Assembly (NCBI GenBank): GCA_965200115.1 | Contig: OZ241336.1 | Coordinates: 1,116,001-1,180,000, forward strand | Reading direction: 5' to 3' | DNA from: JAPOUP01 sp026708635 | Lineage (GTDB): Bacteria; Pseudomonadota; Alphaproteobacteria; Rhodobacterales; Rhodobacteraceae | DNA: 64,000 bases | Shown here: positions 17,460-26,540 of the stretch, one piece after another | Layout: every line of letters begins with the position of its first letter | How positions within the stretch are numbered: position 1 is the stretch's first letter | Notes under the pieces: model-generated | Told to the model about the DNA's origin: nothing | Seen by the model: the letters and a program-made list of their open reading frames with translations, nothing else | Database searches by the model: none | Translations under genes and position numbers: made by a program

Positions 17460-18362
17460 ATGAGTCGTGGTGAACCAGGACATCAGTGGACGGCCTGGTG
17501 CGCGCTGCTCCTCTCAGGCGTTACTTTCGGCGCGTCATTCTCGCTGTTCAAGATCGCCGCGGGTTCCGGACAGGATGCCCTGGATCTGGCCTTCCGTTAT
17601 TCCGCCGTGTCGGCCATGCTGGTCCTGGTACCGCTGCTGGCGAAGCGCAGCTGGTCCTGGCCGAACCGGCGTGCATTCGCTTTCTGCGCCGTCTGGAGCG
17701 TGGTCAGCACAACGCTTCCTTCGGTCATGCTTTTCCACGCCGCGCGGGAACTTCCCGCCGGCATTGTCGCCCTGGCCATCGCTTTTGTCCCCATGGCCAC
17801 ATTTGCCGGTGCGGTCATTCTGAAACGTGACATCGCCACCCTCCGTCGTTGCCTGGGGCTTGGCTTGGGCGGGGTCGCGGCCCTCCTGGTGGTTGTTCCG
17901 GAAACCAGCCTGCCGGACCGGAACGATGTCGGGTGGCTGCTTCTGCCGTTTGGCGTGGTACTGTGCTATGCGGCCGAGCACCTCTACTATGCGGTGAAGG
18001 CGCCGGAAGACGTCCCCGCCGAAGGTCTGCTCTTCCTCATGTTTGGATGCGCCGGCCTCACGCTTCTGCCCTTTGTCCTTTTCACTTCGGCACCACTCCT
18101 TCCAGGCTGGCCGCTTTCCGTCGGGGAGTGGGCGCTGGCGGGCATCGCTCTTGTCACCGTCCTCGACTATTTCCTGTTCGTCTTCCTGGTAAACCGGGCG
18201 GGGCCCGTGTTCACCAGCCAGGCGGCCTATGTCGTTACGCTGGCTGGCGTCGGATGGGGCATGCTGCTCTTCGGCGAAAGTCATTCAATCTGGATCTGGC
18301 TGGCGTTGTTCCTGGCGATGATCGGTGTTTCCCTTGTCCAGCCAAGGCAGGACGGATCGTGA
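17460..18362 (+). CDS. EamA/DMT-family membrane transporter
   Basis: This 300-residue inner-membrane protein has ten predicted hydrophobic segments arranged as two EamA repeats, typical of drug/metabolite exporters. The first repeat starts 'CALLLSGVTFGASFSLFK', and the second carries 'AGPVFTSQAAYVVTLAGVGWGMLLFGE', the usual glycine-rich helix 9 region. The substrate cannot be predicted. Start at the ATG 17460; a GTG at 17469 is an alternative. It ends just before a sulfatase fragment on the opposite strand. Confidence 0.88.
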   Translation: MSRGEPGHQWTAWCALLLSGVTFGASFSLFKIAAGSGQDALDLAFRYSAVSAMLVLVPLLAKRSWSWPNRRAFAFCAVWSVVSTTLPSVMLFHAARELPAGIVALAIAFVPMATFAGAVILKRDIATLRRCLGLGLGGVAALLVVVPETSLPDRNDVGWLLLPFGVVLCYAAEHLYYAVKAPEDVPAEGLLFLMFGCAGLTLLPFVLFTSAPLLPGWPLSVGEWALAGIALVTVLDYFLFVFLVNRAGPVFTSQAAYVVTLAGVGWGMLLFGESHSIWIWLALFLAMIGVSLVQPRQDGS

Positions 18363-18376
18363 TCTCCCGACGGCGC

Positions 18377-18946
18377 CTATCGCCGCAGATACCCCATGTT
18401 GATCAGGCCCGGGGCAATGTCTGTCGTGCCGATTCCTCCCGTTCGCGGCCTGCCTTGGGTTTCGGTCGCGAGAAGCGGCCCCAGCTCCCTGAAAAGGCTC
18501 TCCGCGGCACGCGGGAACCTGTCTTCGCTTCCGTCACGGAGGGTCCCGTGAACCATGTATTTCCATCTTCCGTCGTGGACCGAAACAAGATGCCTGTCGG
18601 CCAGGGGAGGTAACTTCAGCGGCCTTCCGGCCGCATGGCATGCGCTGAGGAATTTCCCGGATTCCGCGAAGTCGCCTAACCACGACTCACAAAGCGACAC
18701 AAATACCAGCGGCACCCGGTTGTGCGGCCGGGGGACGAGGCTGTTTCCATCCATTCCTTCAATTGCATCAACAAAGGCCAGATGAAGCAAAGTTGGCGCA
18801 ATGTCGATGCCGCGCACCATTTCACTGTCAGTCCGGCCAGCCGGCAGGTCAGACCCGATCAGCATGAGCGGTGCGGTCGTAACACCGACTCTGCCAATCG
18901 CCCGTTCCCTGATCAGACAATCGGGCGGGGATAAGGCAAGGGGCAC
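18377..18946 (-). pseudogene. C-terminal remnant of a sulfatase/alkaline-phosphatase-superfamily gene
   Basis: The frame resembles only the last third of a type I sulfatase: 'PLMLIGSDLPAGRTDSEMVRGIDIAPTLL' corresponds to the region after the catalytic metal site, 'EGMDGNSLVP' to the usual 'GxSLLP' loop, and 'SVHDGRWKYMVHG' to the C-terminal subdomain. The N-terminal two thirds, including the formylglycine motif CxPSR and metal ligands, are absent, and the next gene begins 65 bases upstream. It is therefore probably a nonfunctional leftover from deletion. The first ~20 residues of the open frame show no similarity and may lie beyond the break. Confidence 0.7.
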
Positions 18947-19011
18947 GATCTGTCCGCTTCGCGGTGAATCAGGTCATCCACCGGCCGGCGAGAACGGGTG
19001 TGGGATCGCGC

Positions 19012-19884
19012 TCATAGTCGTTTCGCCCGATTTTCCCGCCACAGCGTGAACAGTCCCGACGCCACTATGATACTCGCTCCGAGAAACACGTTAGTTTCCA
19101 GATCTTCCGAGAACACGGTCACTCCGATGGCGGAAGCGAACACGAGGTGGAGGTAGGCGAATGGCTGCACCGCGCCGACTTCCGCAACCTCGTAACAGCG
19201 AATCAGCGTCCAGTGCCCGGCGACCCCCGAAACACAGAGCGCCGCCATGAGTCCCCAGTCCGCCATTGACATAGATTCCCAAAACCATATGCCCGCGACC
19301 GTCATCGCCACGCATCCCGCCGTGCCGGTCCAGAAAAAGCTTGTCATCGCGCTGTCCTGCCTGGAGGCGTAGCGCGTGAGCAGGGAATAGAGGGCGAACA
19401 TGACGGCCGAGCACAGCGCGAACGGCGCGTAAATCGAGAACACCCCGAAACCCGGCTTGAGGATGATCATAACGCCGACGAACCCGCAGGTGATCGCTGT
19501 CCATCGAAGCACGCCGACCCGCTCGCCAAGTATAGGGCCCGACAGCGCGGCCGCCAGTAGGGGATAGCAGGCAAACACCGCATGGCTCTCAACGAGTCCG
19601 AGGGCCGTGAACGCTGTGACCATGACACAGATCTCGGCCGCCAGAAGCAGCCCACGTCCTATCTGAAGAACCGGCTGCGCCGTCCACGCCGCTCCAGGCA
19701 GGCCGCCCGGTGCCCGAACCGCGAGAGCCCATACGAAGGCAACGAAGAACCAGTAGCGGACCATTACCACCATCATCACATTGTATTCCGCGGCGAGGTG
19801 GCGGCTGACCCCATCCTGGATCGCGAAGATCAGCATGGAGACGGCCATCAGCGCGATGCCCAGGCCTGGCCGCTGCAGGCTCAT
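19012..19884 (-). CDS. EamA/DMT-family membrane transporter
   Basis: A 290-residue ten-helix transporter of the drug/metabolite superfamily, with two EamA domains ('MLIFAIQDGVSRHLAAEYN' in the first; 'GHWTLIRCYEVAEVGAVQPFAYLHLVFA' in the second, typical of RhaT/EamA-like exporters of Rhodobacterales). The start ATG at 19884 overlaps the mnmD stop as ATGA, so it is translationally coupled to mnmD; an upstream frame to 20058 lies within mnmD. The functional link to tRNA modification is unclear and may be only positional. Confidence 0.88.
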   Translation of the reverse strand: MSLQRPGLGIALMAVSMLIFAIQDGVSRHLAAEYNVMMVVMVRYWFFVAFVWALAVRAPGGLPGAAWTAQPVLQIGRGLLLAAEICVMVTAFTALGLVESHAVFACYPLLAAALSGPILGERVGVLRWTAITCGFVGVMIILKPGFGVFSIYAPFALCSAVMFALYSLLTRYASRQDSAMTSFFWTGTAGCVAMTVAGIWFWESMSMADWGLMAALCVSGVAGHWTLIRCYEVAEVGAVQPFAYLHLVFASAIGVTVFSEDLETNVFLGASIIVASGLFTLWRENRAKRL

Positions 19885-20567
19885 TCCCTTATCGTTCCCT
19901 TGGTCATATGTCGCTTGCCGCCGTAGCCTTGGGTCCGTTCCACCTCGAATCCAGCCAATTGAAGCGCCCGTCGCACATTGCCCGCCGAGGAGTAGGTGGC
20001 GACGGTGCCGCCCGCTCGCGTGTGCCGGGCGACTTCCATCATAAGTTCCGGCCCCCATAGTTCAGGGTTTCGAGCGGGCGCGAAGCCGTCCAGAAACCAT
20101 GCATCCGCACCGCCGTGCCACAGGGGAAGTGTCCGCCGCGCGTCTCCAAGGACGATCTCCGCCTCCAGTCCCGGAGCAGAGAAGCGCGTTTCACCCGCCC
20201 GCGATGCGTCGAGCAGCGGCCTGGCGGTCGAGTAGACCTCGGGGAATGCCATGAGGGCGCGGTTCATGTCATCGTATGCCAGGGGAAAGGCCTCGAAACC
20301 GGTGTACGTCAAACACCCGGGAAGTCGGGTCCTGCGCCAGGACAGATAGGCGGTGAGCAAATTGAGGCCTGTCCCGAAACCAAGTTCGGCAATCCTGAAG
20401 CCGGGCCGGAAACGCTCCGGCAGGTCATTGCCAGCAAGAAACACATGCCGCGATTCGGCAAAGCCACCTTCCAGCGAGTAGTATGGATCCCCGAAGCGGG
20501 CCGAAACCGGAACCGCATCCGGTGTATCCGCCGTCCAAATCAGGTCAGCCTGCTGGCTCTCGGTCAT
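19881..20567 (-). CDS. mnmD: MnmD / MnmC(m)-type tRNA wobble-uridine methyltransferase
   Basis: The 228-residue protein matches the methyltransferase half of MnmC, which methylates nm5(s2)U34 to mnm5(s2)U34 in tRNA using S-adenosylmethionine. Landmarks are 'SLEGGFAESRHVFLAGNDLPERF', 'IAELGFGTGLNLLTAY' (SAM site), 'WFLDGFAPARNPELWG' (the DGFxPxxNPxxW signature), and 'ATYSSAGNVRRALQLAGFEVER...G..GKRHMTKG' at the C-terminus. The oxidoreductase half of MnmC is not fused. A related FAD protein is encoded divergently only 60 bases away. Confidence 0.92.
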   Translation of the reverse strand: MTESQQADLIWTADTPDAVPVSARFGDPYYSLEGGFAESRHVFLAGNDLPERFRPGFRIAELGFGTGLNLLTAYLSWRRTRLPGCLTYTGFEAFPLAYDDMNRALMAFPEVYSTARPLLDASRAGETRFSAPGLEAEIVLGDARRTLPLWHGGADAWFLDGFAPARNPELWGPELMMEVARHTRAGGTVATYSSAGNVRRALQLAGFEVERTQGYGGKRHMTKGTIRE

Positions 20568-20627
20568 GCGCTAGCCTACCTTGCGGTGCGTAACGGGTCA
20601 CATAGGGCAGTGGATCATGGACAGGCA

Positions 20628-21671
20628 ATGATTGATGTGACCGTTATGGGCGGCGGAGTCCTTGGCCTGTCAGTCGCGTATGTATGTGCCAGGCGCGGCG
20701 CGCGGGTATGTATTGTCGAAAAGCGTTCTCCGGCGGCGGGAGCGAGCGGAGGGCCCCTGGGGGCACTTGCGCCTCATGTGCCTGACAACTGGAACGAAAA
20801 GAAGGAGTTCCAGTTCAGGAGCCTCTTGATGGCGGAAACTTTCTGGCGTGAGGTCGAACGAGATTCCGGACGCTCGCCCGGCTTCAGGCGCACGGGACGG
20901 CTGCAGGCGATCGCCAACCCGCGCGCGCTGGAACTGGCGCATGCCCGCCGGGAAAGCGCGCGCCGGAACTGGCGGGCGAAGGCGGACTGGCGGGTTGCGC
21001 CGGCCAGTGAGTTCGGCGCCTGGTGTCCGACCGGCGGGACCGGCTATGTCATTCACGACACGCTCTCGGCCCGTCTGGAGCCGCGAAACGCATGCGAGAG
21101 CCTTGCCGGCGCCATACTGGAGCTGGGCGGCGAAATCCGTTTGGGTGAAGTGCCGGCAGGAGGACAGGTGATCTGGGCGACCGGTTACGAGGGGCTAAGG
21201 GATCTGTCCGGTCATTTTGATCGTTTGGCGGGCGACGGGATCAAGGGACAGGCGCTGTCTTTGCAATATGACGCCGGAGACGTCCCCCAACTGTTCATCG
21301 ATGGGGTTCATATCGTTCCGCATGAGAACGGCACGGTTGCGGTGGGGTCGACCGATGAGCGGGAATTTGCCTCACCGGACTCGACCGATTGGCGGGTCGA
21401 GGCACTTCTCAACCGCGCGGTCGGTATCTGCCCGACCCTACGCGGCGCGCCCGTGCTGACGAGATGGGCGGGTGTCCGGCCGCGCGCGAAGAGCCGGGCG
21501 CCGGTTATCGGACCGTGGCCGGGCCGGAACGGTCATTTCATCGTCAATGGGGGGTTCAAGATCGGTTTTGGCATCGCGCCCAAGGTGGCCGGCCTGGTGG
21601 CGGATCTGGTCCTAGAGGGTCGTGACGTCATTCCCTCCGGGTTCCGCGTGGAGGACTGTCTCGGATTGTGA
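20628..21671 (+). CDS. FAD-dependent oxidoreductase, MnmC(o)-like
   Basis: A DAO-superfamily flavoprotein of 347 residues. The FAD motif GGGVLGLSVAYVCARRGARV is at the N-terminus, followed by 'GASGGPLGALAPHVPDNWN', which resembles MnmC C-domain sequences ('GASGNxxGxLxP'). 'TRWAGVRPRAKSRAPVIGPW' and 'NGGFKIGFGIAPKVAGLVADL' close the fold. The likely role is removing the carboxymethyl group from cmnm5U34 to give nm5U34, the step before MnmD. This is inferred from family resemblance and the divergent mnmD neighbour; a glycine-oxidase-like role remains possible. The ATG at 20628 starts the Rossmann fold. Much longer upstream reading runs antisense through mnmD and is spurious. Confidence 0.8.
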   Translation: MIDVTVMGGGVLGLSVAYVCARRGARVCIVEKRSPAAGASGGPLGALAPHVPDNWNEKKEFQFRSLLMAETFWREVERDSGRSPGFRRTGRLQAIANPRALELAHARRESARRNWRAKADWRVAPASEFGAWCPTGGTGYVIHDTLSARLEPRNACESLAGAILELGGEIRLGEVPAGGQVIWATGYEGLRDLSGHFDRLAGDGIKGQALSLQYDAGDVPQLFIDGVHIVPHENGTVAVGSTDEREFASPDSTDWRVEALLNRAVGICPTLRGAPVLTRWAGVRPRAKSRAPVIGPWPGRNGHFIVNGGFKIGFGIAPKVAGLVADLVLEGRDVIPSGFRVEDCLGL

Positions 21672-21943
21672 CGGACGAAGCCGGAAGCCGGCGGTCGGTA
21701 CCGGTTTCGCCCAGACGTTGGCCGACGTCCTTCCCGCGCCGTTAAATCCACCGGGGAATCGAAACCGGTCGAGTCCGTCGCGGTGGCGGGATCCGCCGTA
21801 ACCGTCGCCCGGGGAGCGCTGTATGCATAGCCGCCGCTTCGCGGTTTAGGGATCCGGATGCACGTGGCGCCGGGCAATGGGTCTGGCGTTACGCCGGTTG
21901 ACGGCATATGGCGGCTGGCGTTACCGCGAGCCGGATCAACCCT

Positions 21944-22654
21944 ATGGGAGTCGTGAGATTGCCGCACACGCTTGGCCCCGAGCTTTTCCGCTTCCTGCGC
22001 GAACTGCGCGAGAACAACAACAGGGAGTGGTTTGCCGGGAACAGGCCACGCTTTCGCGACGCCGTTCAGGGGCCCATGATCGGTTTCATCGAAACCATGG
22101 CGCCCTGGCTGGCGCTGAACGCGCCCGCGTTTGTCGCCGATACCCGGCTCAACGGCGGCTCCCTGTTTCGCATCCACCGGGACACTCGCTTCAGCCCCGA
22201 CAAGACCCCATACAAGACCAACGTCGGCTGCCATTTCCGGCACCGCGCCGGAAAGGATGCCCACGCACCCGGCTTCTATGTCCACATCGCCCCGGACGAG
22301 GTGTTCTTTGGAGGCGGGATCTGGTCGCCGCCGACGCCGGTCCTGAACAGGATCCGCGACGCCATTGTAGAGGATCCCGAGCGATGGCTCGCGATCCGGA
22401 AGGCACCCGCCCTCACCGGCGCGCTCGGCGGGTTGGGGAAGGCCCAGTCGCTGAAAAACGCTCCGCGAGGCTATCCCGGCGACCACCCCTGCATTGACGA
22501 CCTGAAACGCAAATCGCTATTCGCGTTCGCCGGCTGCACCGAAGCCCAGGTCTGCGCCGATGATTTCCCCGATCGCGTGAAGGAGGCGTTCGAGGCGCTA
22601 TCGCCCCTACTGGAATTCATGGTCAAAGCCCTGGATCTGGGTTGGGATCCCTGA
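21944..22654 (+). CDS. DUF2461 (TIGR02453) family protein
   Basis: This conserved protein of unknown function has about 236 residues. Family landmarks are an N-terminal 'FLRELRENNNREWFAGNRPRF', the central 'GSLFRIHRDTRFSPDKTPYKTNVG' and 'PGFYVHIAPDEVFFGGGIW', all close to the family consensus. No catalytic role is established. The start at 21944 fits the family better than the ATG at 21908, which adds 12 residues. It is not obviously in an operon. Confidence 0.9.
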   Translation: MGVVRLPHTLGPELFRFLRELRENNNREWFAGNRPRFRDAVQGPMIGFIETMAPWLALNAPAFVADTRLNGGSLFRIHRDTRFSPDKTPYKTNVGCHFRHRAGKDAHAPGFYVHIAPDEVFFGGGIWSPPTPVLNRIRDAIVEDPERWLAIRKAPALTGALGGLGKAQSLKNAPRGYPGDHPCIDDLKRKSLFAFAGCTEAQVCADDFPDRVKEAFEALSPLLEFMVKALDLGWDP

Positions 22655-22904
22655 ATTCCGTCCGCACGGAGGAGCGTGGCGTCTCTCGCCTGCGGGAAAA
22701 GACCTTGCGCCGGCCCGGCGGAAAAAGCGAAAGCCGTCCGGTCCTCCGGGCAGGCATCGATTGAGGGACGCCCCCGTCGAACTGCCGGCCGAGTATGGCC
22801 GCGTTCCACCATGTTCGGTGGAGAAACGGATTTCCGCTTCCGGGCGACTGCGGTGCTGGCGGGGCTTCGCGGGGGACCTTCACGGAAACCGCATCGGACC
22901 GGAT

Positions 22905-23987
22905 TCACCGTGTCGTGCGAAACCGGCCCGGTAGAGCCACCTCAAGAAGTTCCATGTTATCCGTCGGATCGGAGAGGCGCGTACGCATATCCGGCGGGAT
23001 CACGAAGGCGTCACCCTGGCCCAGACGGTGAGGCTCACGGCGTTCCCCCTCAAGCGTGAGTTCCCCATCCATCACGAAAGTGAAAAGGATCTCGGCATCA
23101 TGCCGCCGCCACTCCGGTTCACCGTGGCCGCGTTTCACGACGCGGACATCCGCGACGCCTCCCGTGTTTTCGGAAATGGTTGTGTCCCGGCTGACGTATC
23201 CCGGCAGGCGATGAGGGGTCCACGTGGCTCCGTCCGCCTGGTGGTGAACGAATCTCTGGCCGTCCCATTCCCGGTCAGGTCGAACGTAGGGGGTCGGAAG
23301 AGCCATCTCGTGGTCAATTGTCGTTATGTGTTCCGCCGGCACCCCGATCTCGATCACCTCGACGCTGTCCGACGCCCGGATCACCCGATGCCGGATTTCC
23401 GGCGGCTGTATGAAGCAGTTGCCCGCGTGAAGCCGGATTGCCGGACCCTGGTCTTCATATACGACATCCACCCAGCCGCCTATGCAGAAGATGAGCTGGA
23501 AACCGACCGTGTGGTAATGCACCATGTCCGGCACCGGCCCGCCATCCGGAATTCTTATGTGGCTGGCGATGATCGACCCGCCGAGTCTGTCCGGAATCAG
23601 GTCCCGATACTCCATGCCCGCCCGCCCGACGATCCAGGGAGCCTGGTCCGCCAGGCGCCGCACCACGAAGGAATGAATTGTCGGGGGCAGTACCAGCGGC
23701 GGGTTCAGTTCGTCGATTTCGACAAGGGTTCCGTTTGGTGCCGTGAACCGCCGTTTTCCGTCGGCGAATTTTCCGGGATCTTCCGTACGAACGCGAATCG
23801 TTCCGGGACTCTCGGACGCTCCGGTCTCGATCCGCAGCCTTAGGCCATGTCCCGAAAAGACGGCGACCTTCGGGTCGTCGGCGGGATAGATGGTGTCAAG
23901 CCGCATCCCGAGGGTCTCGGTGAAAAACCTAAGGTCCTGGCGCAGATCCTTGGTTGGAAGCCTCACTTCCGCCTGAATTTCGGTCAT
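22905..23987 (-). CDS. VOC (glyoxalase-fold) plus double-cupin fusion protein
   Basis: A 360-residue protein with three modules. Residues about 1-110 resemble a VOC/glyoxalase domain ('EVRLPTKDLRQDLRFFTETLGMRLD...'). Residues about 150-240 form a cupin ('HYHTVGFQLIFCIGGWVDVVYED', 'CFIQPPEIRHRVI'), and about 290-355 a second cupin ('HDAEILFTFVMDGELTLEGE', 'GDAFVIPPDMRTRL'). Metal-ligand-like His residues are visible in the first cupin. The ATG at 23987 has GGGGGAG 7 bases upstream; the longer frame to 24191 is not supported. It is divergent from the TakP-type TRAP operon and may act on the same substrate, for example as a dioxygenase, isomerase or sensor. Function is not known. Confidence 0.85.
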   Translation of the reverse strand: MTEIQAEVRLPTKDLRQDLRFFTETLGMRLDTIYPADDPKVAVFSGHGLRLRIETGASESPGTIRVRTEDPGKFADGKRRFTAPNGTLVEIDELNPPLVLPPTIHSFVVRRLADQAPWIVGRAGMEYRDLIPDRLGGSIIASHIRIPDGGPVPDMVHYHTVGFQLIFCIGGWVDVVYEDQGPAIRLHAGNCFIQPPEIRHRVIRASDSVEVIEIGVPAEHITTIDHEMALPTPYVRPDREWDGQRFVHHQADGATWTPHRLPGYVSRDTTISENTGGVADVRVVKRGHGEPEWRRHDAEILFTFVMDGELTLEGERREPHRLGQGDAFVIPPDMRTRLSDPTDNMELLEVALPGRFRTTR

Positions 23988-24323
23988 GTCGACTCCCCCG
24001 CCGGTATTTCCGAAGGTTATTCGCTTCATCGGCGGGGCGCAATTCTCCCCGTCTCCCGCGCTTTGGCCTTTGGCGAACACGATGGGGAGCGGACGCGCTC
24101 CGGAGTCGGGACCGCGCCGACCAACCGTCGCGGAACAATTCAGCGGGCAGGTCCGTCCCACTGCGGGAGATCCGAGCGATAGCGGTTGCATTCCGCCGCA
24201 AGTTCTCTAGTCTCCCTACGACGGAGACGCGGGGGGAGATACGGGACGCGTGGAGCGTTCCGCGGACTGCGGAGTCTCCTGACAGAATCTCTGACGGTGA
24301 ACCAAAGGGAAGGAAACATAGAC
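23988..24323. other. divergent promoter region
   Basis: These 336 bases separate the leftward VOC-cupin gene from the rightward TRAP operon. AAGGGAAGGAAAC lies 8-20 bases before the TRAP binding-protein start. No clear palindromic operator or other gene was found. Confidence 0.45.
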
Positions 24324-25412
24324 ATGCAACGCCGTAAATTTCTGAAATCCGCCGCGTTGGGCGCCACCGGGGCGGCGCTGGCCGCGCCCATGGTCAACGC
24401 CCAGAACGCCACGACACTGACAATCGTTTCGACATGGCCGCGTGATTTCCCCGGTCTCGGCCTCTCGGCGCAGCGACTGGCGCAGCGAATCATCGAAGTT
24501 TCGAACGGGGCGATCCAGACCGAATACTTCGCCGCGGGTGAGCGCGTGGGCGCCTTCGACGTTTTCGACGAAGTGGCGAGCGGCAACAGCCAGGCTTACA
24601 TAGCGGCCGACTATTACTGGATCGGCAAGCATCCCGGCTTCGCCTACTTCACGTCCGTGCCCTTCGGGATGACAACACCGGAATGGAACGCCTGGATCAA
24701 GTTCAAGGGGGGCCAGGCTCTCTGGGACAGGCTTTCGGGTGACTTCGGTCTAAAGTCCCTGGCGTGTGGAGCCACCGGCACCCAGGCCGGTGGATGGTTC
24801 AACAAGGAAATTCTCAGTCCGGATGATCTTCAGGGCCTCAAGATGCGTATTCCGGGCCTTGGCGGCACAGTCATGTCCAAGCTTGGCGTGTCAACGATCT
24901 CGTTGCCCGGTGGCCAGATTTACGAGAATCTCGTGTCCGGCGCAGTTGAGGCGACGGAATGGGTCGGACCTTTCAACGACTACTTCATGAAGTTCTACGA
25001 GGCGGCCAAATTCTACTACACCGCTGGCATGCATGAACCCGGCGGAGGACTCGCGTTCGGAATGAACGCGTCCTGGTGGGGCGGTCTGTCAAAATACGAG
25101 CAGGATGTCATCACGGCGTGCTGTTACGAGGAGCATGCCGCGCAGCCGGAAGAGGCCAGTGCGTTGAACGGTGAGTATCTCGCCCGCCTGGTCAACGATC
25201 ACGGTGTCGAGGTGCGTGAGTTCAACGAGGAGGTCTGGGATGCCTTCGGCGACGCCGCGGCGGAAGTGTTTTCGGAAACCCGGGACCACTCGGCGCTGGC
25301 CGCCGAGATCAACGACGCGTTTCAGGCCGCATTGGTCGAGATCGGCGCCTGGCGCGCGGCGGCGGAGGTCGAGTTCTCGAACCAGCGCAATCGTATCCTG
25401 GGCATCTCGTAG
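24324..25412 (+). CDS. TRAP solute-binding protein, TakP-like (2-oxoacid type)
   Basis: A 362-residue periplasmic receptor with a twin-arginine-style leader (MQRRKFLKSAALGATGAALA, cleavage near 'VNAQ'). Mature sequence matches the TakP (alpha-keto acid) branch of DctP proteins: 'YYWIGKHPGFAYFTSVPFGM', 'TQAGGWFNKEI', 'LKMRIPGLGG' and 'ATEWVGPFNDY'. In TakP the Gln of QxGGWF, the Arg of MR, and the Trp of EWVGP contact a Na+-bound 2-oxoacid, and all three are present here. Likely ligands are 2-oxo or 2-hydroxy carboxylates. It is first of a three-gene operon, followed by a strong stem-loop. Confidence 0.93.
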   Translation: MQRRKFLKSAALGATGAALAAPMVNAQNATTLTIVSTWPRDFPGLGLSAQRLAQRIIEVSNGAIQTEYFAAGERVGAFDVFDEVASGNSQAYIAADYYWIGKHPGFAYFTSVPFGMTTPEWNAWIKFKGGQALWDRLSGDFGLKSLACGATGTQAGGWFNKEILSPDDLQGLKMRIPGLGGTVMSKLGVSTISLPGGQIYENLVSGAVEATEWVGPFNDYFMKFYEAAKFYYTAGMHEPGGGLAFGMNASWWGGLSKYEQDVITACCYEEHAAQPEEASALNGEYLARLVNDHGVEVREFNEEVWDAFGDAAAEVFSETRDHSALAAEINDAFQAALVEIGAWRAAAEVEFSNQRNRILGIS

Positions 25413-25437
25413 GCCTCGGAAATGCACCCATCAATCA

Positions 25438-25467
25438 CCGGGAGCCGGCTGACAGGCCGGCTCCCGG
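25438..25467 (+). terminator. 12-bp stem-loop between binding-protein and permease genes
   Basis: CCGGGAGCCGGC pairs perfectly with GCCGGCTCCCGG across a 6-base loop, 25 bases after the takP-like stop. Downstream sequence (GTTGATATG) lacks a U run. It probably acts as an attenuator or 3'-end stabiliser of the binding-protein mRNA. Confidence 0.7.
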
Positions 25468-25538
25468 GTTGATATGCGGCGACCCGCGTTTTCACCGGGT
25501 GGAACGCGGGAATTTCGCTTTCTGATCAGAGGATTGCG

Positions 25539-26531
25539 ATGAGCCAAGCGCTGGATCCGGCGGAACTTTCGCCTTTCGGGCGACCCGCACCGGTCGTTCG
25601 GATGTTTGGCTGGGCCATGCTGGCGTTGCTGGCGGGATTTTTCGTCAGCAACGTTCTCGTCGTCGGTTTCGGATTCCCTTCGCTGGGCGGTCTCCTCGCC
25701 GAGGATCGCCGGGCCTGGATCCTGCTGCTGATATATATGGGTTTTGTTGCCGTATCGGCGATTTTCGTCTTATGCACGCCGGACAGGGCTTTGCGCTATG
25801 ACGCGCGCAGGATCAGCGATTTCAACGCATATCTGATCCGGGGGTGTTACTTTGCCGTTCTTTTCACCGGGATCGCCGATGCGGCGATCGCGTTCATTCG
25901 CGTCGAAGGGCTTCTGACAGTCGTTTTCGGGGAGGAACTGGGGCAGGAGCTGCTCAGGTCGCGGTTCATTGGTCCCTATATCCACTTTCCGCTCGCGATT
26001 CTCGGTTTCGCGGTCGCGCTGTTCTCGCGGTCGCTCGGATTCATCTGGCTCGCGCTTCTCATAGTCATCGCTGAACTCCTGATCGTCTTCTCCCGTTTCG
26101 TGTTTTCCTACGAACAGGCCCTGATGGGCGATCTGGTGCGGTATTGGTATGCCGCGCTGTTCCTGTTTTCGTCGGCGTACACGCTGCTGCATGAGGGGCA
26201 CGTTCGGGTTGACGTGCTCTACGCGGGTCTCAGCGCGCGCAGAAAGGGTCGGGTCAACGCCGTTGGCGCGATCCTTCTCGGAATGACCACCTGCTGGGCG
26301 GTGATCCTGATCGGCATGGGCAGCAGACAGGCGGTCCTGAATTCGCCGGTGGCCAATTTCGAGGTGAGCCAGACAGGCACGGCGGGAATGTTCGTCAAGT
26401 ACCAGATGGCGGCGTTCCTCGGAATTTTCGCAATCACCATGCTGATCCAGTTTATCAGCTATCTGTTCGAAGCCGTCGCCGACGCGCGGCAGGAACCGGG
26501 ACGCGTGGAACGTGGATCGACAGGTCATTGA
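25539..26531 (+). CDS. TRAP small permease (extended DctQ/TakQ type)
   Basis: The 330-residue protein is longer than classical DctQ (about 170). Residues 1-150 carry extra hydrophobic segments ('MFGWAMLALLAGFFVSNVLV', 'AWILLLIYMGFVAVSAIFVL'). The C-terminal half is the DctQ domain with 'EQALMGDLVRYWYAALFLFSSAYTLLHEGHVRVDVLYAGLS', where the 'HVRVDV' motif is the DctQ hallmark. This length is typical of TakQ-type systems paired with 2-oxoacid receptors. Shine-Dalgarno AGAGGA precedes the ATG. It sits directly upstream of the large permease, 9 bases apart. Confidence 0.9.
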   Translation: MSQALDPAELSPFGRPAPVVRMFGWAMLALLAGFFVSNVLVVGFGFPSLGGLLAEDRRAWILLLIYMGFVAVSAIFVLCTPDRALRYDARRISDFNAYLIRGCYFAVLFTGIADAAIAFIRVEGLLTVVFGEELGQELLRSRFIGPYIHFPLAILGFAVALFSRSLGFIWLALLIVIAELLIVFSRFVFSYEQALMGDLVRYWYAALFLFSSAYTLLHEGHVRVDVLYAGLSARRKGRVNAVGAILLGMTTCWAVILIGMGSRQAVLNSPVANFEVSQTGTAGMFVKYQMAAFLGIFAITMLIQFISYLFEAVADARQEPGRVERGSTGH

Positions 26532-26540
26532 GGTGACGTG

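Noticed and set aside
17137..17483. Two long minus-strand frames between the LacI-type gene and the EamA transporter
   Set aside because: They read antisense through the tRNA-Arg gene; the apparent 'DPDRIRTCD' style peptide is the common false product of tRNA complements.
21533..22486. 317-codon minus-strand frame
   Set aside because: Overlaps the DUF2461 gene antisense and the end of the FAD gene; no recognisable domain.
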